Part shown: piece by piece, positions 1 through 11,631 of the stretch
Position numbering within the stretch: position 1 is the first letter of the stretch
Layout: each line of letters opens with the position of its first letter
Position numbers and translations under genes: made by a program
The notes under the pieces: generated by a model
Told to the model about the DNA's origin: nothing
The model's database searches: none
The model's input: only the letters and a program-made list of their open reading frames with translations
Assembly (NCBI GenBank): GCA_037962975.1
Contig: CM075673.1
Coordinates: 153,532,667 to 153,596,666 of the forward strand
Reading direction: 5' to 3'
DNA: 64,000 nucleotides
Source of the DNA: Clitoria ternatea
Lineage: Eukaryota > Streptophyta > Magnoliopsida > Fabales > Fabaceae

Positions 1-255
1 GAGATGAGGCTTATGCCCGATATATGAGCCTTTCCGCTCTATCTCTGATATATCATATACCAATTCGGGCTTTTCTTTACCGATCCAGTCTATTAAAAGT
101 TTGAAACTCCTACTCTTTGTTTTCTATGGTTTGGGTCATGATGTAATTGTTGGAGTGATAAGCTTCTTTTGAAATGTGACAAATTTATTCATATTTTTAT
201 TAAATTAATTATCTTAATTACATCGGATCCGGGTTATGAAAATCGGGGCGTGACA
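1..255 (+). mobile_element. 3' end of a gypsy-type LTR (truncated by window edge)
   Basis: The stretch ends in GGGGCGTGACA, the mirror image of the TGTCACGCCCC start typical of a class of plant Ty3/gypsy LTRs. The sequence then switches abruptly to unrelated DNA (CCACT follows, a possible target-site duplication whose partner would lie outside the window). No coding sequence is present. The assignment rests only on the terminal motif. Confidence 0.45.
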
Positions 256-350
256 CCACTGATTTCCTTTGAGATGTCTCTTTCATCCATCTTGTGCTGC
301 TTGGGGTGGAAGAAAGATGATTCCATAATATCTGATACTTTGAATGCCAT
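234..350 (-). pseudogene. short ORF truncated by LTR insertion
   Basis: On the minus strand an ATG at 350-348 opens a 38-codon frame beginning MAFKVSDIMESSFF. A long pyrimidine-rich leader with CTCTCTCTC tracts precedes it, like a plant 5' UTR. The frame runs into the gypsy-type LTR end at about 255 and stops near 234, so only about 31 codons predate the insertion. I do not recognise the protein. It could be the start of a 3'-terminal extra ORF of copia-1 or of an unrelated gene. Confidence 0.25.
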
Positions 351-783
351 GACTGATGCTCAATAGAGAAGAAAGAGGTTTGGGTTTAGGGTTTAAGAAA
401 ATGAAGAGTTCTTTTGAGAGAGAGAGAAGGATGAAGGGTTTTTCACAAGAGAAGAAAATGATTTGTATGTGAAAAGGCTCAATTTAAAAGGCAATAACTA
501 TTCATTAGTGGGAGGAGAGAGAGAGAGAGGCATGATCAGATGGCAGTTATACAAAAAGCTAATAACTGCTGCCATGTTGTATGTTTCAGAATAAAAAACA
601 ATAAAAGGTGAACGTTTTGAAGGTTAACACGAATCCCAAAAGACTTGAGCAATCTTCTCTCTCAAATATTTAAAAGAATATAAGTGTAGGTTAAGACATG
701 TTAAATTAAATCAAAACATATCATGCATCATAATTTTAACACATTAGACACTATATACATCAGACTTTTCATGCAATAGTTCT
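256..783. other. unassigned segment between LTR end and copia-1
   Basis: AT-rich DNA with a GA-rich microsatellite near 510-530 and a TTTAGGG-like stretch near 385. It lies where the 3' LTR of minus-strand copia-1 should be, and CAGACTTTTC near 763 resembles the LTR terminus. The rest does not match the copia-1 LTR at 6506-7864. The 3' LTR therefore seems lost or replaced. Confidence 0.35.
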
Positions 784-789
784 TAAGCT

Positions 790-1200
790 TAAATTGTGCT
801 TAATAAAAGCAAACCTAGCCTCAGTCAGAGGCTTTGTAAAGATATTTTACCACTGATGATCTGTATCCACAAACTTAATGTCCAGAATCCCTTTTTGCAC
901 ATAATCTTTGATGAAGTGATATTTTACTTCAATGTGCTTTGCCTTTGAATGCTAAATGAGGTTCTTTGACATATTTATTACACTTGTATTATCACAGAAC
1001 ATAGGAATCTCTTCTTCTTAAATGAATAATCTTCAAGTTGGTATTTTATCGAAAGAAGTTGAGAATAACAGCTTGATATAGACATGTATTCTGCTTCTGC
1101 CGTTGAGAGAGCAATTGAGTTTTGCCTTTTGCTTCCCTATAATATTAGACTTTTCCTAGGAAATGACATCCATCACTTGTGCTTTTTATATCCACTCTAT
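790..1200 (-). pseudogene. copia-1 RNase H region (broken)
   Basis: Minus-strand translation in shifting frames gives the characteristic C-terminal copia RNase H sequence, including KYHFIKDYVQKG and FVDTDH, near 790-960. In copia elements this follows RT and removes the RNA strand during cDNA synthesis. It ends close to 790, where the coding part of the element stops. Several in-frame stops are present (for example where a Trp or Gln codon is expected), so it is not functional. Confidence 0.7.
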
Positions 1201-2213
1201 CACCTGTAAAATCTGCATCACAAAATCCAGATAGAGAGAAAGAGTTTGTTCTCTTATAGAATAACCCAAGGTTAGTTGGGCAATAAGATATCTTAGAATC
1301 TTCTTTATTGTAGACAGATGTAATTCCTTAAGGTCTGATTAATATCTTGTACACATGCAAATATTAAACATTATGTCAGGTCTACTGGATGTGAGATATA
1401 CAAATAATACTATCATTCCTCTGTTTAAGGTCTGATCCACTGATGTACCGAATTCATCTTTATTAATTATACGGTTTGGATGCATAGGAATGCTCATAGA
1501 TTTTGCATTAGCCAATTTAAACTTTTTAAGTAACTACTTGGTGTACTTCTACTAATGGATGAAAATACCATCATTGGTCTACTTAATCTACAAGCCTAGG
1601 AAGACTTTAAGTTCTCCCATCATACTCATTTCAAACTCTGCTTGCATCATTTTAAAAAATCTTTACACAGACTTTCATCAGTAGCACAAAAAACTATATC
1701 ATCCACATAAATCTGTATAACAATAAAGTGTTTCTGAGAGCTTTATCTGAACAAAGTTGTATTTACTTTTCCTCTTGTAAAGTCTTTTGAAATTAGAAAA
1801 GAACTGAGCCTATCATACCAAGCCCTTAGAGCTTGTTTTAAACCATACAGTGCTTTTCTTATTTTGAAAACATGATTTGGAAAAGACACATCTTCAAAAC
1901 CAAGGGGTTGTTTTACATAAACTTCTTCCTCAATAAAACCATTCAGAAAAGCATTCTTCACATTTATCTAATATAATGTAATACCTTTATATAGAGCAAA
2001 TGCAAGAAGTATCTTGATAGCCTTAAGTCTGGCCACAGGTGCAAATGTTTCAGTGAAATCTATACCTTATTGCTGGTTATACCCTTGAGCTACTAGTTTG
2101 GCTTTATTTCTGATAACTTTTCCATCTTCATCAAGCTTATTTCTGAAAACCCATTTTTGTTCCAATAATGCTCTTATTTTTGGGTCTTGAAACAATGTTC
2201 CATACTTTGTTTC
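1200..2213 (-). pseudogene. copia-1 reverse transcriptase, C-terminal part (broken)
   Basis: An uninterrupted 72-codon piece (1961-1743) contains NAFLNGFIEEEVYVKQPLGF and ALYGLKQALRAWYDRL, diagnostic for the Ty1/copia RVT_2 domain. Just downstream, near 1695-1725, the minus strand encodes QIYVDD, the catalytic YVDD box. Flanking RT segments are readable only by changing frame, and TAG/TAA stops stand where sense codons are conserved. The N-terminal part of the domain lies beyond the solo LTR, at 3624-4000. Confidence 0.8.
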
Positions 2214-3623
2214 TATTAAAAAAAAGTTTGATTTGGAAAGAAACTTTAAGCCATTACTTGATCAGACCCTAAAATTATGTGCTACTATCAGACCCTGAAT
2301 TTGTTAATAACAAACACCATTGACTGATCAAGAGAAGTCTGCTCTTGTGAAATCTAATTTATTTGTCTAAGTGTTTTAGAAACGACACAGGTTGTAAAAT
2401 ATAAGGGGAATTTTTGTATCAAAAAAATTTTAATGCACACTCAGCCTCATGTTCTGATGAATATCAAGAATCATACCTTTGGGCATTCTTAATCAAACAG
2501 AGAAGAACATTACTTCAAAGGCCAAACTTCAATGTTCGTAAATCTATTTTCATGATGCCTTGGAACTCATACACTTATCATGACAAATGTGCTTATCATA
2601 AAAAAGAACAAGAGACAAATCAGTAAAATAGCCAAATTAGTGCTCAAAGATCCTAATATAATCTTCTACGCAGGAATAAAAACCTAGAACAAGTCAATAT
2701 ATGTGTCAGCTCAGTTTCAGAGGATTTCAGCTTTATCTTCTTCTCTTTGTTCCAATCAAATAAAGCATGAAAATAACTTTATTTCTCAACGTTGCTCAAG
2801 GAACTATTTTCATAAAAGAACAAAAGAACAAAGGTATCATACTTTTAAGAAATATTGTATCAACAAAAGTCTAGTACCTCCCAAAGCTCAAAGCACAACC
2901 CCTTTACATGATTTCCAATGGTTATGTCTCCTTTTGAAAGGCAGCAACGGTTACCATTTGCTTGTTATAAATACTCTTCAAAAGTTTAATGTAAAAGATT
3001 TAGAGACAAGCAAAAAACTTATGAGAATCATATTTACAAAATATCATTGCCCTTTCTTTCTTTACAATCATTCTTTAAGTCTCTTAAAAGATAAAGATCT
3101 TTTTTGTGTTCTACCTCTAGCATACCTTGATCTTGTGTCTTTTCAACTTAGTGTATACTCTCTTTATTATATATCTTTAAACACTAATTTCTATGAGATA
3201 ATCTTATTCATTCTTTCAAACTCATTTTGTAAAGTCTGGTGTGTTACCAGCCTTAGTTCTTAGTGTGGAAAACACTGTTGGTTTGAAGAGACTTTCACAA
3301 GAATACTTGGGTTATTGAGCCATGAGTGACTTGTTGAAAGAATACTTGGGTTTAAGCCAGAAGTAGCTAGAGTCAAGAATACTTGTTACACTGGTCTGGT
3401 GCTGTTATTGTAAAGGGGATTTTGCAATAATGGAAATCCTTAAAGTTCAAAGGGACTGGACGTAGCTTCTATGTTGGAAGTGAACCAGTATAAACCTTGT
3501 GTGTTGTTTTCTCTTTCCTGCTTTCATAAGTCTGATTACCTCTTTTTTAGTATTTGGTTCATTCCATGAAAAAGAGTCTGTGACTTATTCAACCCCTCTT
3601 CTAATTCAGACTCAGAACCATCA
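2214..3623 (+). mobile_element. solo LTR of the copia-1 family, plus orientation
   Basis: This 1410-bp segment aligns along its length with the reverse complement of the copia-1 LTR at 6506-7864; shared blocks include TTTGTTAATAACA near its start and GAACCATCA at its end. It is flanked by a perfect 5-bp duplication, GTTTC (2209-2213 and 3624-3628). Copia-1 RT coding resumes on both sides. Its first dinucleotide is TA rather than TG. The long frame at 2703-3263 lies inside the LTR and is not treated as a gene. Confidence 0.88.
2966..2973 (+). promoter_or_regulatory. putative TATA box of the solo LTR
   Basis: TATAAATA lies about 750 bp into the LTR. The aligned position in the minus-strand LTR copy (near 7114) reads as a TATA-like TATTTATA. 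Placement inside an LTR fits the retrotransposon core promoter; activity is inferred only. Confidence 0.4.
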
Positions 3624-4000
3624 GTTTCTTTCAAACTGCTTTAGCTCTTCTTGCATGGTAATGATCCAATTTGTGTCCTTTAATACTTTTACAACATTCT
3701 TTGGTTCCAATTCTAATACTAAGGTAACTGAGGGTTGATTCTGAAGTCTGGATCTTGTTTTCACATGAGCTGCCTAATCTCTAATTATGAGGTCTAAAGG
3801 ATGATAAGCCTTGAACTTCCAGTCTCTTGGCTTTTCTAGTTTAGGTATTGACTGATTCTGTTCAAAATCTTTATCTTAATGATTAGCTAGTTCAGATTGA
3901 GCAGGGTTTATTCTTTGCTTTTCTTGTTCAACTTCTTATTGTAAAATTCCTGCATCATCAAAATCTAGATCTACCAGTTTCCTGTTAATTTTTGGAAAGT
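3624..4000 (-). pseudogene. copia-1 reverse transcriptase, N-terminal part (broken)
   Basis: Minus-strand reading near 3624-3720 gives NWIITMQEELKQFERN, the typical start of the copia RVT_2 domain. The domain continues beyond the inserted solo LTR at 2214-3623. A variable linker between integrase and RT, readable as a degraded FDDFPKINRKLVDLDFDDAG-like stretch, occupies about 3930-4020. Stops and frame changes show it is dead. Confidence 0.65.
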
Positions 4001-4850
4001 CATCGAATCTTACATGTATTGATTCCTCAATGGTTTGAGTTCTAGTATTAAAGATTCTATAAGATTTTGACGAGGTTGAGTACCCTAAGAATATTCCTTT
4101 ATCACATTTAGAGTTAAATTTTCCAAGATGATCTTTAGTGTTAAGAATATAGCAGGTACATCCAAATGGATGGAAATATAAAATGTTGGGTTTCCTTCTT
4201 TTCCATGGTTCATAAGGAGTCTTATTCAGTATAGGTCAATGAGAATTCTATTTTGAATATAACAAGAAGTGCTTACAACCTTTGCCTAAAAATATTTTGG
4301 AAGATTCTTTTCACAAAGCATTGTTCTGGTCACTTCTTGTAGAGACCTATTTTTCCTTTCCACAACACCATTTTGTTGAGGTGTTCTTGGAGAAGAAAAA
4401 CTGTGAGTTATACCAGATTCATTAATTTTTCAAAAATTTCATTTTCAAATTCTCTGTCATGATCACTTCTTATTGTACCAATATATAAACTTTTCTCATT
4501 TTGGATTTTCTTATAGAAAACCTTGAATACCTTTATAGACTCATCCTTCTGAGTTAGGAAGTATACTCATGTTATTCTTGTATAATCATCAACAATGACA
4601 AATCCATACTTCTTTCTTGCCAGACTTTGCACTTGAGATAGACCAAATAAGTCCAAATGTAACAGTTCTAAGGGTCTAGTAGTGGAAACAACATTCTTGT
4701 TTTCAAATGAGGTTTTATGTTGTTTCCCTCTTTGACATGCTTCACAAGGCAGGGAGCTGTTGAAGGAAAATTTTGGCAATCCCTTAAATATACCTTTTCT
4801 GTGAAGTTTTGAAATATGTTATAAACTTACATGCCCAACTTTCTTATGTC
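4000..4850 (-). pseudogene. copia-1 GAG-pre-integrase and integrase (broken)
   Basis: A 70-codon piece (4779-4567) contains CEACQRGKQHKTSF, the zinc-binding GAG-pre-integrase tail, followed by LHLDLFG and VIVDDYTR, the first catalytic regions of the rve integrase core. Near 4330-4440 the minus strand encodes SPRTPQQNGVVERKN, the region of the catalytic glutamate. Between these the frame is broken several times. The function would have been insertion of the retrotransposon cDNA. Confidence 0.78.
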
Positions 4851-5194
4851 AGATCCATCTCTCTTCAGAGTTTGAAAACAAACATATTACATTCTGATTG
4901 TTCAGTTCATTCAAGTCAACCTTGTATAGGTTGTGATGTCTGTTGGCATTAAAAAGTGTGGTTCCATCATGGTTGATGATAGTACACTTATTTTTGTCAA
5001 ATGAGACCTTATACCCACTGTCACAAAATTGACTAATACTCAGTAGGTTGTGTCTCAGTCTTCTACAAGAAATACATTTTCAATAATAAGTGAAGGAATT
5101 TTACCTACTCTATCAGACCCAATGATTCTTTCAATCTGGTTTCCTCCAAAGGTGATAGTTCCCCCTTTAAACTACTCTAGGTCTAGGAACTTAA

Positions 5195-5250
5195 ACCTTC
5201 TTCTTGTAATATGATACGAGCATCCACTATCCAGATACTAGTGTAGAGGT
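5195..5250 (-). pseudogene. copia-1 aspartic protease active-site remnant
   Basis: The minus strand reads (stop)-YLDSGCSYHIT, matching the copia protease signature WxLDSGCSxHMT with a TAG stop in place of the conserved Trp. It lies between gag and the GAG-pre-integrase region, as expected. Confidence 0.65.
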
Positions 5251-5339
5251 TTTGTCTTTGTTTTCAAGTACATGTCCTCAGATTCTGACTTACTTGGGCT
5301 TGTTTTAGAGTCTGGTTCTTCATTTGCCATGAGACAGAT

Positions 5340-6444
5340 TTATGCAGACTCTGTCTCTTCTTTAGATTCTGTAAAACTTGATGACTCTTCATCATCCCAA
5401 GTTATTAATCCTTTCTGTTTCTTGGAAAACTTTCTATTTTCCTTTCTGTCCTTTTTATCTTTATTCAAAAGTGGACATTCTGCTTTTATATATCTTGGTT
5501 TCCTGTAGTTGAAACATTTTAAAACAAATTTGTCAGTTTTAAACTTAAATTGATTTTTACCTTTGTGATCTTTTTTTTGAAAATTTTCATGTCTAAACTT
5601 CTTCTTTTTTAATAGCTTGTGAAATCTCTTGGTTACAAGAGCCAATTCCTCATCTGTATCAGCTTCTAATTCATTAGAGTCTAGGTTAAAACTTATGGTC
5701 TCTTCAGTTTTCAGTGCTTTGGATTTTCTGACTAATTCATCAGACTTTATAGCAATGCTTTTAGTGGATGGGGGGTTTGTTGACTTCCTTCAGCTTTAGC
5801 TTCAACTCATGCACTTTGAGTACTCCAAGCAATTCATCTAAGGAGAATGTACTCAGGTCTTTAACTTTTTCTAGAGCTGAACATTTTGCGTCAAATCTTT
5901 TAGGTAAGCTTCCAAGAATCTTTACATTGATATATTCTACAGAAGGAGTGGTTTGAAGAACCTTGAGCTCATTTACTAGAGTTTGGAATCTTCTAAACAT
6001 TTGATCTACAATCTCATGTTCCTCTATCTTGAAAGTATCATACTATTTGGTTAACAGTATTTTCTTAGATCTTTTGACATTGGAGGTACCTTCATAATTG
6101 CGCTTAAAAGCATTCTAGACTTGGTTAGTAGACTTGTAGCTGAATACTTTATTGTGCTCAGATTTGTTGAGAGCACAAATAAGAAGGAATATAGCCTTGG
6201 CATTAATCTTCATCTATTTGATTTCCAAAGAGGTCCATTCATCTTCAGATTTGAGCTTTCCATCACCATCAATAGGAACCTCATAGTCACCATTAATTAT
6301 GACTGTCCATAGACTGTATTGGGTAGATTTTATGAACATTTCCATTCTACCCTTCCAGTAAGGATAGTCTTCTCCAAAGAAAACAGAAGACCTGTTGATT
6401 AAAGATCCTTCAGTAATCAGTTGATTACTTTGAGGGGCTGTCAT
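5340..6444 (-). pseudogene. copia-1 gag (broken)
   Basis: Gag begins at the ATG at 6444 (MTAPQSNQL...), about 50 bp inside the PBS. The first piece carries FFGEDYPYWKGRMEMF, the usual plant copia gag N-terminus. A second piece (6000-5761) has ...TFSLDELLGVLKVHEL, the UBN2-like core. A third (5645-5340) is Lys-rich and carries a damaged zinc knuckle, CFNYRKPRYIKAECP, in which the second Cys and the His of the CCHC motif are replaced. Frameshifts separate the pieces. Gag would have formed the virus-like particle. Confidence 0.78.
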
Positions 6445-6491
6445 AGATCTTTATCCTTTTCACTCGAGGGAGTGATAAACCCAAAGGACAA

Positions 6492-6503
6492 GCTCTGATA
6501 CCA
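6492..6503 (-). other. copia-1 primer-binding site
   Basis: GCTCTGATACCA on the plus strand is TGGTATCAGAGC on the minus strand. This is complementary to the 3' end of plant initiator tRNA-Met and is the standard primer site of many plant LTR retrotransposons. It starts two bases inside the 5' LTR end, confirming element orientation. Confidence 0.9.
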
Positions 6504-6505
6504 AT

Positions 6506-7864
6506 TGATGGTTTACAGTCTGACTTAGAAGGGGGTCGAATAAGTCAGAGACTCTTTTCACGGAATAATGAACCAAAGAAAATAAGTAACCAATCTTTGT
6601 GAAGCAGACTTAGAAGTGAAGAGAAGGAAAACAACACAAAATTTATACTGGTTCATTTCCAACATAAAATCTACGTCCAATCCCTTCTAACTTGAAGGAT
6701 TTCCACTATTGTAAACTTTCTTTTACAATCACAACACCAGGCCAGAGTCACAAGTATTTTTGACTCCAGCCACTCCTGACTTAAATCCAAGTATTCTTTC
6801 TAAATCCTCTTCAGGCCACAAAGTGTTTCCCACACTCACAAATGCTGACAACATACCAGACTTTACAAATTGTTTATAAGAAAAAGAAAGTAACTCACAA
6901 AACTTAGTGTATGACTGATATACAATTAAGAGAATGGACACCAACTTATGAATAACACGAGACTAAGGTCTGCTAGAGGCAGAACGAGAAGGAAAGGCCT
7001 CTGTCTAGAATAAATGAATTATAGAGAAGGAAAATTTCACTTAAGAGGTTTCTCAATAACTTCTTTCTATTTTTTTCTTCTATATTTCTCTATTTTGTAA
7101 TTCAATCTTCTGAAGTATAAATAGGTGCTAGAATATGACCATTGCTGATCCTTGAAAGGAGATATAGACGTTGGAAATCCTATGAAGGTGTTTGCCTTAA
7201 GCTTTCATTACCAGACCTTTGGTAGTGAGAGAGGGATTCAAGGGCCTGGCAGCAGAGTATGATAGTGCTTGCATGAAAATGGTCTCTTTTATTCCTTCAA
7301 CAAAAAAGTTATTTATTTGCTTCATTTGATTGATACAAAGAGCAGAAGCCAATGTTGTAATCTTATAAATTTGAGCTAACACACATACTGACTTTGATTC
7401 AGCTTTTTTGGTTCATGCGCGGAGTTAGGTATGCTGACTTTGGCTGCTGAGCTTTGTTTGTCTCCTGTCTTCTTTGATGATAAGCACGCATATTTGATAA
7501 GAGCATAGAACCCAATGTAATACGCAAATAGAATTAAGAATGTTGCAATTGAATCCTTAGAGACAACGTGTTTCTTTTGATGCTCTATAAGTCTGATTGT
7601 GTATAATAAACTTCTTCTATCAGACTTTTGGACATCATCCAAATACTAAATTTTAGATTTTGAGCACAAGGGCTCCTTTTTGTTTTGTAGCCTGTGCACT
7701 ATTTATCCTAAAACACTTGAATACACAGATTAGTTTCTTGATATACAAACTTCATTTTCTAATGGATTCTTGATGGATTGTTATTAACAAATCCGAGGTC
7801 TGAAGATAAAACGGAGTATGGGATCTGGTTCATACTTCTTTTTCAACCAGACTTTTCTTCAACA
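6506..7864 (-). repeat. copia-1 5' LTR
   Basis: On the minus strand it begins TGTTGAAGAAAAGTCTGG at 7864 and ends CCATCA at 6506, directly before the PBS. Its length is 1359 bp. Homology to the inverted solo LTR at 2214-3623 (1410 bp) defines both ends. The minus-strand open frames at 7642-7376 and 7382-7197 are internal to the LTR, and their counterparts in the other copy are not conserved along their length, so they are not called genes. Confidence 0.85.
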
Positions 7865-8243
7865 TCTATGATGATAAAAATTGACGAGTTTGATGATATA
7901 GGTACTTGTGTTGTGTAACACCCCTATTTTATTTTAATTTATTATAGAAAATTTTACATTAAAATCTTGATGGAATTTGACCATAGACCTTTAAAAGTTT
8001 TTTATCAGTATATTTTTTTAGAATTTATTAAAAAAATTAAAAAAATACTATAAAAATGAAATTGCTATTCCCATCCCCAAATTGCTATTCGCACCACCCC
8101 TCATAATACATCAGATTCCTTCACGTGAAAAACACTGGCATTTTTGAAATTTTCAAACTTTGCACAGTAATCTATATGAAATTTTCAATTCTTGCACAAT
8201 GCTTTTATAATAAAATAATGGAATGCATAGTAATTTTCCTTCC

Positions 8244-8251
8244 TATAAATA
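8244..8251 (+). promoter_or_regulatory. putative TATA box of the gypsy-type solo LTR
   Basis: TATAAATA lies 330 bp from the LTR start, a plausible position for the U3 promoter. Transcription would start near 8275. Inferred from motif and position only. Confidence 0.45.
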
Positions 8252-8474
8252 TCGAGCGAAGGAAAGAAGGAAAATCACAGTTTCTTATTAAATTTTCTTA
8301 ATATAGTAGTGCTAGAGAGATAGTGGTGGAAGTAAGAGAGAGAAATAATTTTTTTGGAAGGAGGTTCTGGTAAAATAATAAGGTAAGAATACCTCTCTTT
8401 TATATTTTTTTAGGGTTATTTTCATATCGTTTTAGAAATCTATTATTATATTGAATATAATATTATTTTAAGTT

Positions 8475-8690
8475 ACTATTCTGAATAATAAATTACTATT
8501 TCAATAATAAATTACTATTATAAATAGTAAATTATTATTCAAATAGTAAATTACTATTTACTGTTACTATTCATGTTTTACTATTTATCATTACTATTCA
8601 CATTTTACTATTTACTGTTACTATTCACGGTAACTATTTAAAATTTACTATTTACTGTTACTATACATAATTACTATTTACCCTTTCTGT
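8475..8690 (+). repeat. degenerate TTACTATT(C/T)A repeat block
   Basis: Roughly a dozen and a half imperfect copies of a 10-15 bp unit containing TTACTATT occur in the R/U5 part of the solo LTR. A second looser repeat built on CCTATGCGA...GGACTA follows at 8980-9130. Confidence 0.7.
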
Positions 8691-10769
8691 TTCAAATAAT
8701 AATTTAAATTTTCATCTTATAACTATATTAAAATGAAAGTAGTATATTTTAGAACTCAGAGACGAGACGCACATAGACTTTCCATAACGAACCAAGATAC
8801 AAGAGGTTAGGGGGAGTGGGATAGGAATATAATACGAAAAGACATAAGAATAAAGGGGGGAGTCCCCTACTCCTTTTAAATTTAATAATAATATTATTAT
8901 TTTAAGATAATAACTATTTAACTTAAAATTTATAATAAATTTTAAATTGTGTATCTTGTGTAACTTGATCTGAAATATCTATGCAAAGACCTAGATAACC
9001 TATGCGAACTGGACTAAACCTATGCAAGGACTTAGACTATTATGACTTGTATGGACTGAACTATACCTATGCGAAAACTGGATTATATATATGGACTTAT
9101 ATAGACCTGTGCGAGGAATGGACTATAAGGACTCAAAATCAACTCTACTAATTTAAATAACCATTAACATTTGAATTATATTTATGAGTGATATTTAGTT
9201 GATTTAATTTGATTATAATTAATGATATTTGATTTTGATTAATGATATTGTGATTTATAATATTAGACTGTGATTGATGATATGTAATTGTGATTGATGA
9301 TCTTGTGATGTAGAGTTGAGCATATAGCAAGCATGACGGAAAGCTAAAACTCAGTAAAAATTTTCTTACCTTACTCTTTAAATTCTTATTTTAAGAGAAA
9401 ATATTTTATAATCATTTTAATCTTTTATTTCTTCTTAGAAATTATTTTCATTGACTTTACTTTTAATCTTTAGAATAAAAATCTAGTATTTATTTTAGAA
9501 AAAAGATATTTTATGAAAATTAATTTATAACAAGGTTGACATAATTAAATTCTTGAATTAAAAAAATTATAGTTTTAAGTATGTCTAGTTAATGAATTAA
9601 GAATTATTCTCTTTTAGTAAAATAAAATTTTCAAAAGTAAATTATTTTATTTTTCAACCTAATAACTAAAGATATTTTGAAATAGTTGAGATTTCTAAAT
9701 TTGATCTTGCTAAGATTCAATTTGGGAAAGATTATGTAAAGTTTTATATGAGAAAGTTTTGAGATATTTAAGGCTTGAAAACTCAATTTTGGTGAGGTTT
9801 GAATTTGAAAGCTGTACAAAATTTATTTCTGTAAGACAGAAATTCAGAGAATTGAGAAAATGTACAGTTATTGCGAGGATGTCATAAACCTTTATGGTAT
9901 TTAATAATTGAGTTTCTAAAAGCCTTAACCAACTAAATACGCGAGTAGTTCATGCACCATGAATCATTAAAGTAAAATAAAATGATATTGTCTGGGGACG
10001 TATTATAGAAACCGAGGATACATTAGAGGGGGCTTAATTGCGAGCCTTGGGATGAGAGGGTGTGCAAGGGTGCTTCAGGGGACTTGGGGTAGCTCCCTAG
10101 TGTTGGGTACTTTCACAATAAAAACTTTCTCAATCTGACTAGTCTCTAAGTATTTCCATGCCAGTTGAGCTGTTCATGTTATTATTATCCGGAATTGTGG
10201 AGTGTAAACTCCTGGTTGTTCCAGTGTAAATTAAAATTTAAGGGCCCACATATATAAGTAAGTTATGATGAAGATATTGCATAACATTCATGCATTCATA
10301 ATTGATTGTGTATGTGATTGTGATTGATATTATTATATATTAGTTTGTGAAAATCTTTTATTGCTTATGCCTCATTTGGGAATATTATATTCTGTTTCTC
10401 ACTCATTTCTCCATGTTTTGTTTCATATGTTTTAAATTGATGGTTCAGATGGAAGGATCAAAGAATCTCGGCAGTAAATATAGCACGTTCTAGAAAGGGA
10501 GCTCGGGGGTCCAATGAATAAATAATGTTATTAAGTAACTACTTCTGGGCCATGGAGTTTCCTCTCTTTCTTATAATGTTTAATATTTATTTTCTTCGGA
10601 TGAATGTAAAATTACTTTATAAAGTTTTAATAATATTTACGAGGTATTTCAGAAAAGTTGTATGTAATTTATTCCGATGGTTACTTCTTAACAATCATAT
10701 TTTTAGTAAAAAAAAATTTACGAATTTATTTAAAATTTATTAAGATGTAACAGAGGGCGTTACATGTTG

Positions 10770-11631
10770 CAAAACACATAAGTGATTTATATGCATGTAC
10801 ACATAACCACAAGTGTTTAAGTTCATCATTTCGAATGTATTGCTCACTCTCCCATGTTGTTTCTTTTTAGTAATATGATGCAGGACCTCGTATAGGATGA
10901 GGTGGCCTCATTTTGGGGAGTGATGCTTTTTGTGCTTAAGGTAAGTAGTGGTAATGGAATGTCTTGGCCGACATTGTAAATTGGATATGTGACGATGTTG
11001 ATAGATATTTTGATAGTGACCTTAATTATTTTGTAAATTGAATCCTTATTCTTTTAATGGTGTAAATTGATCAATTGTTTTGTATGTGACAATGTATGAT
11101 AGTTTGACATATGGATTTGGTTGCCAATATGATGATTAATACTTGATGATTGCAAAGTTACAAATGTCATGTTTGTGAGTATCTTGATGAAGTCAAGTAT
11201 GAGTTGTAAGATGGGTGAGGAAAACCTCTGATATACGTAAATTTGATTGATGACCATGATATAGACATATTGATAGTGTTTAAATTAGTGCAAGAGTTGT
11301 GGTGCAAAGGCCTCAAAAGGTAGGATTGAATTCCATGTCAAATTATCATGAGGTAAGTAGTCAACATACGCCAAAAAGGTCCTAGGCAATGTATGGATTA
11401 TAGTTCCCAAAAGCATGACATTTTTATGCTAGAAATAGGGTCTAGTAGAGACAACCACGACCAGTGGCAGGAACCATGGTTAGGTCATGAAGCTCTCTAC
11501 CTTTAGGACCTAAAACCATGCCTGTTTCCCTTATCAGGCAGTGTGAACCACAGCCAATGGCAGGAAAAATAGATAGGCCGTGGAGCACACTGTTAGGTGA
11601 CCAAAAATTTCAGGTTTTCACTGTAACATCC
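10770..11631 (+). repeat. 3' portion of a diverged gypsy-type LTR
   Basis: This stretch aligns with 36100-36600 inside the 33656-37500 LTR. Shared text includes CTCACTCTCCCATGTTGT, a TTTTTAG tract, GATGCAGG and GGTAAGTAGTGGTA-like sequence. A pair of related motifs, CCACGACCAGTGGCAGGA and CCACAGCCAATGGCAGGA, occurs near 11453-11570. No clean terminal motif is visible before the next LTR starts at 11632. Confidence 0.55.

Larger units (their letters stand above)
784..7864 (-). mobile_element. copia-1: degenerate Ty1/copia retrotransposon
   Basis: Read on the minus strand, the order is LTR (7864-6506), primer-binding site (6503-6492), gag (about 6444-5340), protease motif (about 5245-5200), integrase (about 4850-4000), reverse transcriptase (4000-1200) and RNase H (1200-790). 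This is the Ty1/copia order, with integrase before RT. Every domain is split by stops and frameshifts, so no product is expected. A solo LTR of the same family sits inside the RT region at 2214-3623. The 3' LTR is not recognisable. Family membership is clear from domain order and motifs; the exact lineage is not. Confidence 0.85.
7914..10764 (+). mobile_element. long gypsy-type solo LTR (2851 bp)
   Basis: The segment starts TGTAACACCCC and ends GGGCGTTACA, near-perfect inverted termini typical of plant Ty3/gypsy LTRs. It is flanked by an exact TSD, TGTTG (7909-7913 and 10765-10769). No coding region or PBS/PPT pair lies inside, so it is a solo LTR left by LTR-LTR recombination. It contains a TATA box near 8244, a degenerate TTACTATT repeat at 8475-8690, and a CTCACTC-to-CAG block near 10390-10450 shared with other LTRs in the window. 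Confidence 0.9.

Noticed and set aside
2703..3263. 186-codon plus-strand ORF
   Set aside because: Lies wholly inside the solo LTR. The corresponding frame in the other LTR copy (7382-7197) matches only at its start and is about 60 codons long.
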